From assembly GCF_024171815.1 (NCBI RefSeq), contig NZ_JAMTCJ010000004.1:889491-953490 (forward strand): a stretch of 64,000 nucleotides of DNA. Reading direction: 5' to 3'. Position 1 is the stretch's first letter. Every line of letters begins with the position of its first letter. The DNA is from Williamsia maris. Lineage in GTDB: Bacteria; Actinomycetota; Actinomycetes; Mycobacteriales; Mycobacteriaceae. The notes beneath the pieces were generated by a model. That model worked only from the letters and a program-made list of their open reading frames with translations, had not been told where the DNA came from and did not search any database. The position numbers were made by a program, and so were the translations under genes. Shown here piece by piece: positions 16,980 through 26,805 of the stretch.

Positions 16980-19900
16980 TCAGTCGTTGCCGGAGAGATC
17001 GATCGGCGCCCATTCGGCGACCGGGGCCGCCACCAGATCGGCGTCCACCGACTCCGGGCTCACGCCGCGTACGGCGAGTTCACGCCACAGTCCGTCGAGC
17101 GCGCGGTCGGCGTCGAGGAGGTACTCCGACTCCCGCACCCGCCAGAACCGCCATCCGCATCGACGCAGTTCGCGCTCACGCTCCATGTCGGCGCGGGCCT
17201 GCTCGGGCGTGGAGGTGAACTCGTCGCCGTCGCACTCGACGGCCAACCGCGCATCGGATCCGGTGACCACGAGGTCGATGACCCGGTTGTTCACCGACAC
17301 CTTGGGGTTGACGTGGAAGCCGCGGGCGGCGACGTCGAGGAAGATCTGCTGTTCGAAGATGCTCTCGAACGGCTCGCACCGTTCGGCGACACCGACGTCG
17401 GTCGGCATCGGCGCCACCAGCGCACCCTGCGTGCGCTCCATGTACGACAGCAGTGAGAACCGCAGGTCGTTGGCCTTGAGGTCGTCCGAGGACACCGAGT
17501 GGAACAGCCACAGCTGCTCCATCGCGCGCGACGCGGCGACGTTGAACCGACGCTGCGACTCACTTCGGGTGAGCGACACCGGGTTACGGTCCCGTGAGAC
17601 GACCATCGACAGGAACACCACGTGGCGTTCGTCGCCCTGGAAGTCCGGCGGGGTGCCGATGCGCAGTGCGCGATCGTGCCACTCCTCGTCGTCGAGGGCG
17701 GAGCGGAGCAACTGGTTGATCAGGTCGACCTGCCGCTGCCCCTGCAGGACCACGACACCGAACGTCATCCCCGCGTAGGCGGGGTCGGCCGCACAGCGCA
17801 CCACCTCGTCGACGAGGGCCTGCGCCTCGACGCCGTTGGTGAGTGCGGAACTGTCACCCGAGGCCACGGCATCGGGAACGAAGACCGTGCGCAGGGGCGG
17901 CAGTCGGTCGGCGCCGAACTGACGCACGGGCACCAGCGGCGAATCGGGATAGAACTGCCGCGACGAGTACTCGATGATCTCGGGCATCGACCGGAAGTGC
18001 TCACGCAGCCGGACCACGTGACCGAACCGGGTGCGCAGCATCGAGAACAGGCTCGACCGCGGAGTGAGGCTGTCGCGCATGTACTGCGGGATGTCGGGGA
18101 GGTAGGTGTCGAGTTTGGCGAAGACGTCGTCGAGGCCTGCACCGGCGAAACCACCTGGCGCACACTGACGGTCGTCACCCACCACGATCACGCGGGGTGC
18201 CAGCCACAGCAGGAACAGGCTGGTGATGTCGGCCTGGGACGCCTCGTCGACGATCACCACGTCGAAGGAGTTCTGCTCCGGCGCGATCGACGAGAGCACC
18301 TGCGAGATCGGCATGATCCACGCCGGCACCGCGCCCTGCGCCTGATCCATCGCCGAGCGGGCGGCGCGCCGGAAACGTTCGGCGTGCTTGCCCGAGCCCT
18401 TGCCGAGGTTGGTGATGTGGTCGCGGTAGGACTGCAGTGCCTGCACCTGCGACACCGTCATGTGCTCCAGGCACTCCCGCCACGCGCAGGCCGCGGCCAG
18501 TCCGGCGGTGAAGTGCGCGATGTCGGCCTCGACAGCGTCGAGGTCGGACTCCAGGCGCGACTCCCGGCCCGGGTCGCTACGGTTCTCGGCCCACGCGTAG
18601 GCGCGCCGCCACGACCAGGCCTCGGTCAGCTCCCGCAGGCGGGCATCCCAGACCTGTTCGGCGGCGGTGTCACGGAGGACCCGGTGCAGTTCGGGGGCCT
18701 TCTGCTTCAGGCGCAGTTCGAGCAGGTCCAACGAGCCCTGCTGATCACGTTGTGCGCGAGCCTTGTTCCACTCACGACGCGCCTCCTTGACCGCGACCGC
18801 GTCCGCGGCGACGAGGCCGGCCAACAGCGCCTCGCCCTCGGCCGAGGGGCCGGCGTCGACCTCGGCGGCCAACGTCCGCGCGCACTCGTCGAGCTCGCGG
18901 CGGGCCAGGACACCGTCATTCGTCGCGGCGATGGCCCCGGTCTGTTCGGCGACGTCGGCGACCTCGTCGACGCTCTTCGGGCGCGGTCCGCCGGGGCTGA
19001 TCGACTCGAGTTGCCGCACGAGCGCGTCACGGCCGGTGAGCAGTTCCGAGATCCACCCGAGCTGGTCGTCGAGACGCACCAACTGGTTGAGCTGCGAGGA
19101 TCGCGAACCGGTGGTGTCGACCGGGACGTCGACGTCGGCCAAGATGGTCTGTACCCGGGCCACGGCCTCGAGAACGGCGAGGTGATCGGCCACGAGCTGC
19201 AACGATTCCGCGTCTCGGGGTTCGCGACCGTCGACGGTCGCGGTCGCACCCGAGGTCTCGACGGCGCGCTGCTGCGGGGACTTGCGGAACCGTCCGCGCC
19301 ACACTCCGTCAGACCGGAGGTACTGCGCTGCTTCGGAATACACCGACGCCGTGCCCTGGCCGGCTCCGTCGACGACCACGTCGCGGGTACCGATACCGGC
19401 GTCGTGGCGGGTGGCCTCGTCGATGATCGCCGAGATCTGGGTGATCCGGTTCCACAGGTACGCCGCCTCGCCGGACAGGAGGCGCTGCGCCATCTGCTGC
19501 ATGTGCGGCTCGAACGTCCGCACCTCGCGGACGGCGCCGCCGAGGTGGTCACACTGGTTCTTGATCGAGAGCAGCCGCGCGCTGTCGACGTCGGCGAGGA
19601 TCGCGAGCAGTGATCCGTTGCCGGTCATCTTCTCGGTGGGCTGTTCGGAGATACGCGCACAGATGCGGTCGATCTCCACCGAGTCGGGGAGAAAGTTGTC
19701 GAGGTCGGGCAGACGCTGACCGAGCCGGCTGGCCCACGTGTCGTCGCGCTCGCGCAACAGGGTCAGCAGACGTTCCATCTCGTCACCGTCGAGCGGGGGC
19801 AGCGCCGACTCCAGGGGGCCGGGCAGCCAGTCGTATCGCGACTCCACCTCACGGCAGGCACGCACGATCTGGGCGGCGGTCCCGCTGTAACCGGCGGCGA

Positions 19901-21146
19901 CCCACTCGTGCTTCTCGGTCTCCGACTCGCGCAGTTGCCAGATCTCGCGCAGCGTCTGCTCCCGCTTGGCCCGCGCCTGGTCCCGCTTGGACCGGAGGTT
20001 CTTGATCTCCGAGGTCACCACGCGCGACTGGAAGGTCCCCTTGCGGGCGGCGATCGACCCGACGCTCTCCACCAACGAGGTCGAGCCGTCCTTGGTGACG
20101 TCGGTGATCGCGACTGCGAGTTCGCGCAACTCCGGCGGCAGCTTGTCGCGAAGAACCTGCAACGCCTGGGCCTTCTCACTGACCACGAGGACGCGTTGTC
20201 CCTTGGCCAGCAGGGCCGACATCAGGTTGGCGATGGTGTGGGTCTTGCCGGTACCCGGCGGACCCTCGACGACGACACCGCTGTCGAGTCCGAGCTGGGC
20301 CAGGATGTCGCGCTGTTCGACGTTGGACGGCAGCGGGTAGAGCGCATCCTCGACGAGTTCACCCGCCGACATCGCCCCGGCCGACGCCAACCGCTCCACG
20401 CGCTCGGCGGATTCGATCGGCTCGACGAGCTGGGCCAGACCGATCGGGATGTCGACCGTCTCGTCGCGCAGCGCCGTGATCATCGCCTCGTAGTAGCTGA
20501 GGACGGCACCCGAACCGCGGTTGCGCAGGATCAGCGCGGGACGTGGTTCCACCGACACCGACGACGGGTCGGACGGGACCTCCGACGTCCACCGCGTGAG
20601 GATGTCGGCCACCGGTGCGGCGAGCGCCGACGGCTGGCTGCCCAGCGCCTCGGCGATCGCCGACGACCGACCGAGGTCGAAACCGCCCATGCCGGTGAGG
20701 AGATGACTGTCCTGCAGTTCGGGGACCGAGTCGCCCGCGAGACCGATGGTGATGACGCCGGTCGAGTGATCGTGTTCGGCGACGACGGCCTGGGTGACGA
20801 GATGCTCGTTGACCGAGGTGGCACCGTCGGCCGACGTCACGGTCAGCAATCCGGTCCCGATGACCAGCTCGAGTGACTCGGGCCGCTCGGCGAGGTCGTC
20901 GAGCATGCGCGCGACCTGCGCGAACGCCGTCGCGGCAGTACCCGTGGCGGTGAGCTCGACACATCGCTCCCCCGGTGTCGCCTTGGTCCGTACCGGGGCG
21001 CCGAGATCGTCGCCCAACCAGACGATCGCCTCGTGGTCGTCGACGTGTCGGACCACCGTGGATCGCGCCCGGATCAGCTCGTGCAGGAACTGCAGGAGTC
21101 GTAACACCCGGGCGCGACGGTCGTCGCCGGACATCGGTTCGGTCAT
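16980..21146 (-). CDS. large SF1 helicase with C-terminal restriction-nuclease-like domain
   Basis: About 1388 residues. After an unassigned N-terminal region, Walker A GPPGTGKT lies at about 295-302, followed by a long helical insertion; Walker B VDEASQAD is near 965, a GDDRQ motif III follows, then REHFRSMPEII and a C-terminal helicase half (EAQALVDEVV, FQGDERHVVFLSMV). These are AAA_11/AAA_12 (UPF1-like SF1) features. The last ~110 residues form a Vsr/DUF559-like nuclease fold (REase_MTES_1575 type): DLVVTG...LAVECDGDEF near 1304, then RCGWRFWRVRESE. The ATG at 21146 has AAAGGA upstream; an in-frame GTG at 21164 is possible. A single-gene defence or DNA-repair role is inferred; nothing nearby proves it. 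Confidence 0.85.
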   Translation of the reverse strand: MTEPMSGDDRRARVLRLLQFLHELIRARSTVVRHVDDHEAIVWLGDDLGAPVRTKATPGERCVELTATGTAATAFAQVARMLDDLAERPESLELVIGTGLLTVTSADGATSVNEHLVTQAVVAEHDHSTGVITIGLAGDSVPELQDSHLLTGMGGFDLGRSSAIAEALGSQPSALAAPVADILTRWTSEVPSDPSSVSVEPRPALILRNRGSGAVLSYYEAMITALRDETVDIPIGLAQLVEPIESAERVERLASAGAMSAGELVEDALYPLPSNVEQRDILAQLGLDSGVVVEGPPGTGKTHTIANLMSALLAKGQRVLVVSEKAQALQVLRDKLPPELRELAVAITDVTKDGSTSLVESVGSIAARKGTFQSRVVTSEIKNLRSKRDQARAKREQTLREIWQLRESETEKHEWVAAGYSGTAAQIVRACREVESRYDWLPGPLESALPPLDGDEMERLLTLLRERDDTWASRLGQRLPDLDNFLPDSVEIDRICARISEQPTEKMTGNGSLLAILADVDSARLLSIKNQCDHLGGAVREVRTFEPHMQQMAQRLLSGEAAYLWNRITQISAIIDEATRHDAGIGTRDVVVDGAGQGTASVYSEAAQYLRSDGVWRGRFRKSPQQRAVETSGATATVDGREPRDAESLQLVADHLAVLEAVARVQTILADVDVPVDTTGSRSSQLNQLVRLDDQLGWISELLTGRDALVRQLESISPGGPRPKSVDEVADVAEQTGAIAATNDGVLARRELDECARTLAAEVDAGPSAEGEALLAGLVAADAVAVKEARREWNKARAQRDQQGSLDLLELRLKQKAPELHRVLRDTAAEQVWDARLRELTEAWSWRRAYAWAENRSDPGRESRLESDLDAVEADIAHFTAGLAAACAWRECLEHMTVSQVQALQSYRDHITNLGKGSGKHAERFRRAARSAMDQAQGAVPAWIMPISQVLSSIAPEQNSFDVVIVDEASQADITSLFLLWLAPRVIVVGDDRQCAPGGFAGAGLDDVFAKLDTYLPDIPQYMRDSLTPRSSLFSMLRTRFGHVVRLREHFRSMPEIIEYSSRQFYPDSPLVPVRQFGADRLPPLRTVFVPDAVASGDSSALTNGVEAQALVDEVVRCAADPAYAGMTFGVVVLQGQRQVDLINQLLRSALDDEEWHDRALRIGTPPDFQGDERHVVFLSMVVSRDRNPVSLTRSESQRRFNVAASRAMEQLWLFHSVSSDDLKANDLRFSLLSYMERTQGALVAPMPTDVGVAERCEPFESIFEQQIFLDVAARGFHVNPKVSVNNRVIDLVVTGSDARLAVECDGDEFTSTPEQARADMERERELRRCGWRFWRVRESEYLLDADRALDGLWRELAVRGVSPESVDADLVAAPVAEWAPIDLSGND

Positions 21147-21254
21147 CAGGTCCTTTTCACCCACACGATCGCCGGTCGAGGGTTCGGCGTGCTCTGCACG
21201 TATACCTCAGGTCGACACGCGACCTGTGTGAGAAGAACGCTACCCGGTCGGGCG

Positions 21255-21281
21255 GTGACCATCACATTCATGGGTGATCAC
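21255..21281. promoter_or_regulatory. imperfect inverted repeat upstream of the helicase gene
   Basis: GTGACCATCAC and TGGGTGATCAC face each other across ATTCA, matching at 8 of 11 positions, 109 bases before the helicase start. It could be an operator for that gene or part of the downstream end of the rhodanese region. No binding protein can be named. Confidence 0.25.
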
Positions 21282-21351
21282 ACTATTGGACAACCCGGCC
21301 GGGGTGTGGGCGACCGCGGATCGCGGTGACGCCGGATGAGATGCGGGCGGT

Positions 21352-21699
21352 TCAGCCGGCCAGCAGGGCCGAGCGGAACGCGGGGAAGCCGCCGTCGACG
21401 TAACGGACGTTGGTGTAACCGAGGGCGGCGATCTGCTCGGCGATCCTGCGTGCCTGCGCCTGCACGGAGACGATCGCGATCTCGATGTTCAGGTCGTGGA
21501 TGCACGCGACGCGCCGCGGCGAGGTCGGTGTGAAGGCGGCGGTGAGATCAGCGGGTTCGACGACCACCGCCCCGGGCAGACTCCCCTGGTGGCGAACCAC
21601 CTGGGGACGCATGTCCACCACCACTGCACTGCCCTGCTGCGTATGCTCGGCCGCTTCTGTCGCCGAGATCCGATCCACCAATGACACCGGGGATTCCAC
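21352..21699 (-). CDS. rhodanese-homology protein lacking the active-site cysteine
   Basis: 115 residues with the rhodanese fold pattern: AVVVDMRPQVVRHQGSLPGAV early on and LGYTNVRYVDGGFPAF at the end. In active rhodaneses the loop before the ARR helix holds Cys-x-x-G-x-R; here it is IVSVQAQARR with no Cys or Gly, so sulfur transfer is unlikely and a binding role is more plausible. The only Cys (VACIHD) lies too far upstream. GTG start. Function unknown. Confidence 0.75.
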   Translation of the reverse strand: MESPVSLVDRISATEAAEHTQQGSAVVVDMRPQVVRHQGSLPGAVVVEPADLTAAFTPTSPRRVACIHDLNIEIAIVSVQAQARRIAEQIAALGYTNVRYVDGGFPAFRSALLAG

Positions 21700-21855
21700 C
21701 GATCCTCTTACCGAATTGTTCTCACCTTGCCGCGGAAGCCGATTCGAGCAACCGCGATGTTGCGCGGACTCCCGTGACGGGTGTGTCGTCGGGCAACGCC
21801 AAGATGTTACGGGAAAGTTTCGTCGGTGGCCGGGAACAGAAGTCTCGGTCGGGTC

Positions 21856-23679
21856 TCAGCTCCGGCCGCGACCGGCGACGCGGGGCTGGGCACCGCGACG
21901 ACCGCCGAAGTCGCGCGGTCCGCCGCGTCCACCACCGTTGCGTGCGGCCGACCGCCCCCGCGGTCCGCCCTCGTCCCTGGTGATGTTGATCGGGACGTTG
22001 GATATCTTCGTCCCGCGCAGCAGCGTCAGCGTCTCGCGACCGAGGTCGTCGGGCAACTCGACGAGGCTGTAGTCGTTGCGGATGCTGATGTGGCCGAAGT
22101 CCCCGCGCGTCAGGCCGCCCTCGTTGGCGATCGCGCCCACGATGGCACCGGGGGTGACGCGGTCCTTCTTGCCGACCGCGATGCGGTACGTCGCGAAGTT
22201 GGTGCCGCCGTCGCGCTGCTTGCGCTCGGGACGGTCCGGCCCCTTCGACCGCTCACTCGCCGGCGGATCGGGGCTCAGCAGGAAGCCACCGTCGCGCGTC
22301 TCGAGTGCGAGCGCCGCGGCGATGTCGGCCATCGCGACGTCGTTCTCCTGCGCATAGTTCTCGATGAGGCGACGGAACATCGCGATGTTGTCCGAGCCGA
22401 GGTTCTCGGTGATCGACTCGCCGAACTTGGCCACGCGCTGGGCGTTGACGTCGTCGACGCTGGGCAGACCGATCTCGGTGATCGGCTGACGGGTCGCCTT
22501 CTCGATCGACCTCAGCAGGTGGCGCTCGCGCGGGGTGATGAACAGCAGTGCGTTGCCCGACCGGCCGGCGCGACCGGTACGGCCGATGCGGTGGACGTAG
22601 GACTCCGTGTCGTGCGGGATGTCGTAGTTCACGACATGCGAGATGCGTTCGACGTCGAGGCCACGGGCGGCGACGTCGGTCGCGACGAGGATGTCGAGGC
22701 TGCCGCTGCGCAGCGACGCGATGGTCCGTTCACGCTGCGCCTGCACGATGTCGCCGTTGATGGCGACCGCGGAGAACCCGCGCGAACGCAGTTTCTCGGC
22801 GAGCTCCTCGGTGGCCGACTTCGTGCGGACGAAGATGATCATCGCGTCGAACGACTCGACCTCGAGCACGCGGGTCAACGCGTCGAGCTTGCGCTGGTGC
22901 GAGACCTGCAGATAGCGCTGCGTCGTGTTCTGTGCGGTCTGTGTCTTCGCCTTGACGGTGATCTCGACCGGGCTCTTCAGATACTTCTGCGCCAGCCGGC
23001 CGATCGCCTTGGGCATCGTCGCCGAGAAGAGCGCGACCTGCTTGCTGTCCGGGGTGTCACGCAGGATGCGCTCGACATCCTCGGCGAAGCCCATGGTCAG
23101 CATCTCGTCGGCCTCGTCGAGGACGAGGAAGTCGAGCTCGGAGATGTCGAGTGTGCCCTTGTCCAGATGATCGATGACGCGGCCCGGCGTACCGACCACG
23201 ATCTGCGCACCGCGGCGCAGACCGGAGAGCTGGACGCCGTAGCTCTGGCCGCCGTAGATGGGCAGGACGCGGATGTCGGGCAGATGTGCCGCGTATTTGC
23301 CGAACGCCTCGGCGACCTGGAGTGCGAGCTCACGGGTCGGTGCGAGGACGAGCGCGCGGGGCTTCTTGCCGCCGCCCGCGATCTTCGAGAGCACGGGGAT
23401 CGCGAAGGCCGCGGTCTTGCCGGTTCCGGTCTGGGCCAGACCGACGACGTCCCGGCCGGCCATCAGCGGCGGGATGGTCTCCGCCTGGATCGGCGACGGG
23501 GTCTCGTATCCGACATCGTTGAGCGCCTGCATCACGCGGGGTTCGATGTCGAGGTCTGCGAACGAGACCGATGTGGTGGTCTCCATCCCGCTGTCGCTCA
23601 CTGCTTCTCCGGCTCTTCCCGGCACCTGGCCGTGGGTTGTACCCCGGTCCTCGTCGTGCTGCGGGGATTGATCTGTCAT
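21856..23679 (-). CDS. DEAD-box RNA helicase, DeaD/CsdA type
   Basis: RNA helicase for ribosome biogenesis and mRNA turnover, important at low temperature. 607 residues: Q motif (F-x(n)-PSPIQAETIPP near 62-71), AQTGTGKT at 82-89, DEAD, SAT, HRIGRTGRAG, then a C-terminal RNA-binding CsdA/DbpA-type domain (NFATYRIAVGKKDRV...GAIANEGG) and a Gly/Arg-rich tail. The ATG at 23679 was chosen because residues upstream are unlike the family. Divergent from fadD across a 200-base gap. Confidence 0.95.
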   Translation of the reverse strand: MTDQSPQHDEDRGTTHGQVPGRAGEAVSDSGMETTTSVSFADLDIEPRVMQALNDVGYETPSPIQAETIPPLMAGRDVVGLAQTGTGKTAAFAIPVLSKIAGGGKKPRALVLAPTRELALQVAEAFGKYAAHLPDIRVLPIYGGQSYGVQLSGLRRGAQIVVGTPGRVIDHLDKGTLDISELDFLVLDEADEMLTMGFAEDVERILRDTPDSKQVALFSATMPKAIGRLAQKYLKSPVEITVKAKTQTAQNTTQRYLQVSHQRKLDALTRVLEVESFDAMIIFVRTKSATEELAEKLRSRGFSAVAINGDIVQAQRERTIASLRSGSLDILVATDVAARGLDVERISHVVNYDIPHDTESYVHRIGRTGRAGRSGNALLFITPRERHLLRSIEKATRQPITEIGLPSVDDVNAQRVAKFGESITENLGSDNIAMFRRLIENYAQENDVAMADIAAALALETRDGGFLLSPDPPASERSKGPDRPERKQRDGGTNFATYRIAVGKKDRVTPGAIVGAIANEGGLTRGDFGHISIRNDYSLVELPDDLGRETLTLLRGTKISNVPINITRDEGGPRGRSAARNGGGRGGPRDFGGRRGAQPRVAGRGRS

Positions 23680-23880
23680 TGCACAGCACTCTAGCCGCCG
23701 GAGGAGGCAGATCGTTATTCGAGAAACTCGCCTGCTCGGCGTGTGCGCCGACCACCGTCTCAATGCTCGTTGCTACGGTTTCCCTCACCGGTGGCCCAGG
23801 TAATCTGAGTCACAGTCGTCCCGTCAGTCGGAATTGTCGATTCCCGACACAGGGACACGATTGGAAAAATGGAGGCCCCC

Positions 23881-25674
23881 GTGCTGGAAGCGACCACTCC
23901 CGCGAAGTTCGTCGTCGCCGACGATGCATCGATCATCGACGCACCGCTGCGGTACCGGAGCGAGCGTCCCGACCTGGAGTTGTTCCGTCGTCGTTCCGGC
24001 GACACCTGGACGACGGTCAAGGCTCGTGAGTTCGCCGACCAGATCGATTCCGCGGCCAAGGGCCTCATCGGCGCCGGGGTCGCAGCGGGTGACCGCGTGG
24101 CCATCCTGTCGTCGACCCGGTACGAGTGGACGGTGCTCGACTACGCCATCTGGCGTGCCGGCGCATCCACGGTCGCGATCTACGAGACCTCGGCGTCCGA
24201 CCAGGTCAAGTACATCCTCTCCGACTCGGGAACCTCGCTGCTGATCGTGGAGAACCAGGCGCAGCGCACCGCCCACGCCGACGTCATCGACGCCGCGTCG
24301 GGGTCGCTGCGCGACACCCTCGTCATCGAGGACGGCATCCTCGACGCGCTGGCTGCTCGCGGTGCCGACGTCGCCGACGACGAACTCGACTCGCGCCGCA
24401 GCGGCATCAAGTCATCGGACATGGCGACGCTGGTCTACACCTCCGGCACCACCGGCAACCCCAAGGGTGTCGCGCTGACCCACGCCAACTTCCTGGCCGA
24501 GTGCAAGAGCGTCCGGGAGGTCATGGGCGACATGATGTCCGAGGGCCGGTCCACCCTGCTGTTCCTGCCGTTGGCCCACATCTTCGCGCGCGTCGTCGCG
24601 GTCGCGTCGGTGGAGAACGGCGTCGTGCTCGGACACACCAACGACATAGCGAACCTGCTGAGCGACTTCGAGAAGTTCCAGCCGAGCTACATCCTCTCGG
24701 TGCCCCGCGTGTTCGAGAAGGTCTACAACAGCGCCAAGCAGAAGGCGTACGACGGTGGCAAGGGCAAGATCTTCGATCGCGCCGCCGACACCGCCATCGA
24801 GTACAGCCGCAGCCAGGAGACCGGATCCGCGGGCATCGCCCTCAAGGCCAAGCACAAGCTGTTCGACGTACTGGTCTACTCGAAGCTCCGCGCCGCGCTC
24901 GGCGGCAAGTGCACTGACGCGATCTCCGGCGGCGCACCGCTCGGCGACCGCCTCGGCCACTTCTTCCGTGGCGTCGGCATCCCGGTCTACGAGGGCTACG
25001 GCCTGTCCGAGACGGCCGCCGCGGTCACCGTGAACACCCCGGAGAACCAGCGGGTCGGCACGGTCGGTCGGCCGGTCGCCGGCGCATCGGTCAAGATCGC
25101 CGAGGACGGCGAGGTGTTGCTCAAGGGCCCCATGGTGTTCGAGGGCTACTGGCACAACCCCGAGGCCACTGCCGACGCGATCGTCGACGGATGGTTCCGC
25201 ACCGGTGACATCGGAGCGCTCGACGACGGATACCTCTCGATCACCGGTCGCAAGAAAGAACTCATCGTCACCGCAGGCGGCAAGAACGTCTCCCCCGCAC
25301 CGCTCGAGGACTCGATCCGCGCGCATCCGATGGTGAGCCAGTGCCTCGTGGTGGGCGACAACAAGCCGTTCATCGCGGCCCTGGTCACCCTCGACCCCGA
25401 GGCCGTGCCCGGTTGGCTCGAGCGCAACAGCCTGCCCGCCGACACCCCGATCGCCGACCTGACGCACAACGAGACGCTGCTGGCCGAGATCGACGGTGCG
25501 GTGAAGACGGCGAACAACAAGGTGTCCAAGGCCGAGGCGATCAAGAAGTTCACCATCCTCGACACCGACTTCACGATCGAGTCGGGCGAGATCACCCCGA
25601 CCATGAAGCTCAAGCGCAACGTCATCCACCAGGCGCACGGGGACGAGATCGAGGAGCTGTACACCAAGCGGTAA
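23881..25674 (+). CDS. long-chain fatty-acid--CoA ligase, FadD15-like
   Basis: AMP-forming acyl-CoA synthetase of about 597 residues. The P-loop VYTSGTTGNPKG, the YGLSETAA motif, and the C-terminal GWFRTGDIG...GRKKELIVTAGGKNV catalytic signature are all present. It aligns in my memory along its length to M. tuberculosis FadD15 (AKHKLFDVLVYSKLRAALGG). The GTG at 23881 has GGAGG five bases upstream; the ATG at 23869 would place that Shine-Dalgarno inside the gene. An OpgC-like gene follows 13 bases later. Confidence 0.94.
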   Translation: MLEATTPAKFVVADDASIIDAPLRYRSERPDLELFRRRSGDTWTTVKAREFADQIDSAAKGLIGAGVAAGDRVAILSSTRYEWTVLDYAIWRAGASTVAIYETSASDQVKYILSDSGTSLLIVENQAQRTAHADVIDAASGSLRDTLVIEDGILDALAARGADVADDELDSRRSGIKSSDMATLVYTSGTTGNPKGVALTHANFLAECKSVREVMGDMMSEGRSTLLFLPLAHIFARVVAVASVENGVVLGHTNDIANLLSDFEKFQPSYILSVPRVFEKVYNSAKQKAYDGGKGKIFDRAADTAIEYSRSQETGSAGIALKAKHKLFDVLVYSKLRAALGGKCTDAISGGAPLGDRLGHFFRGVGIPVYEGYGLSETAAAVTVNTPENQRVGTVGRPVAGASVKIAEDGEVLLKGPMVFEGYWHNPEATADAIVDGWFRTGDIGALDDGYLSITGRKKELIVTAGGKNVSPAPLEDSIRAHPMVSQCLVVGDNKPFIAALVTLDPEAVPGWLERNSLPADTPIADLTHNETLLAEIDGAVKTANNKVSKAEAIKKFTILDTDFTIESGEITPTMKLKRNVIHQAHGDEIEELYTKR

Positions 25675-25687
25675 CGTTCCCCCCGAG

Positions 25688-26797
25688 ATGACCCGGGACC
25701 GTGCGATCGATGCGACGCGCGGTGTGGCCATCTTCAGCATGGTCAGCGGTCATTTCGCGCTCGGTACCGATCTCGCGAAGCCGACGCACGTGTTCCCGTA
25801 TGCGGACGGTGCGTCGGCTTTCGTGCTCCTGTCGGGTCTGTTGCTGGGGATCGTGCACCGCGGCTGGTCGGACCGGACCGGGTCGCTGCAGGAGTCGTGG
25901 CGACGGATCATCCGGCGCGCCGCGGTCATCTACCTGTGTCAGGTGTTGCTCGCCCTGACGGCGGTCGCGGTGTCGCTGGGTGGCCACACCGAGCTGACCT
26001 TCCTTCTGCCCGTGCGGGATTGGTCGCAGGGGATCTGGTGGGCGCTGACGCTGCGATACCTGCCCGGCGGCGGCAACATCCTCGTGCTCTACCTGGTGCT
26101 CATCGCAGTCACCGCCCTGGCTCTCCCGCTGCTGCGACGGGGCGCATGGCCGGTGGTCATCGCCGCGTCGGTCGCGCTCTACACGGTCGCCCTACTCGAT
26201 TCGCCGCCGTGGTTCTACATCTCGAGCACCGCCGAGCAGCCCGAGATCCAGAACTGGGCGATGTGGCAGATCATCTTCGTCCCCGCCCTGGTGATCGGAT
26301 GGCTGTGGCACGAACGACGACTGGGTCCACTGCTCGTCCGCCGCGTCGTCCCGGTGATCCTCGTCGCCGCAGCGGGCGCCGCGGTGTCGATGGCTCTGCA
26401 CTCCTCCGACGCCGCGGCCACCGCCGACGCGCTGCTGGTGGACAAACTCGACTTCGGCCCCGGTCGCGCGCTCGCGGCGTGGACCATGGTTCCCGCGGTC
26501 TACGTGGTGCTGCGGATCGTGATCGCTCGCCTGCGTCGCGACTGGCTGCGCCCGCTGTGTCAGGTGGGCTCGCGCAGCCTCGATTCCTATGTGCTCCAGT
26601 CGGTTCTGTTGATGGTGCTGCCGATCGTCGTCATGGCCCCGTGGTCCGACGGTGTCGCCACCGGCATCGCGCTGGCGGTGTTCGGTCTCTGTTGGGCGTG
26701 GGCGGAGTTCCGGCGTCACATCGGGTTGGACAAGCTGCATCGCGCACCCGTTCTCGCGGTGAGGATGGCCGGGCGCAGGTCGGTTCTCCCCCGGTGA
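25688..26797 (+). CDS. OpgC-like integral membrane acyltransferase
   Basis: 369 residues with about ten hydrophobic helices. The start (RDRAIDATRGVAIFSMVSGHF) and the QVGSRSLDSYVLQSVLL motif match the OpgC/acyltransferase-3-related family, which transfers acyl groups such as succinyl to periplasmic glycans. The FadD neighbour could supply acyl-CoA, which is inference. The target glycan is unknown. It shares a transcription unit with fadD and converges on the hydrolase gene, 8 bases apart. Confidence 0.8.
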   Translation: MTRDRAIDATRGVAIFSMVSGHFALGTDLAKPTHVFPYADGASAFVLLSGLLLGIVHRGWSDRTGSLQESWRRIIRRAAVIYLCQVLLALTAVAVSLGGHTELTFLLPVRDWSQGIWWALTLRYLPGGGNILVLYLVLIAVTALALPLLRRGAWPVVIAASVALYTVALLDSPPWFYISSTAEQPEIQNWAMWQIIFVPALVIGWLWHERRLGPLLVRRVVPVILVAAAGAAVSMALHSSDAAATADALLVDKLDFGPGRALAAWTMVPAVYVVLRIVIARLRRDWLRPLCQVGSRSLDSYVLQSVLLMVLPIVVMAPWSDGVATGIALAVFGLCWAWAEFRRHIGLDKLHRAPVLAVRMAGRRSVLPR

Positions 26798-26805
26798 CGG
26801 GCGGG

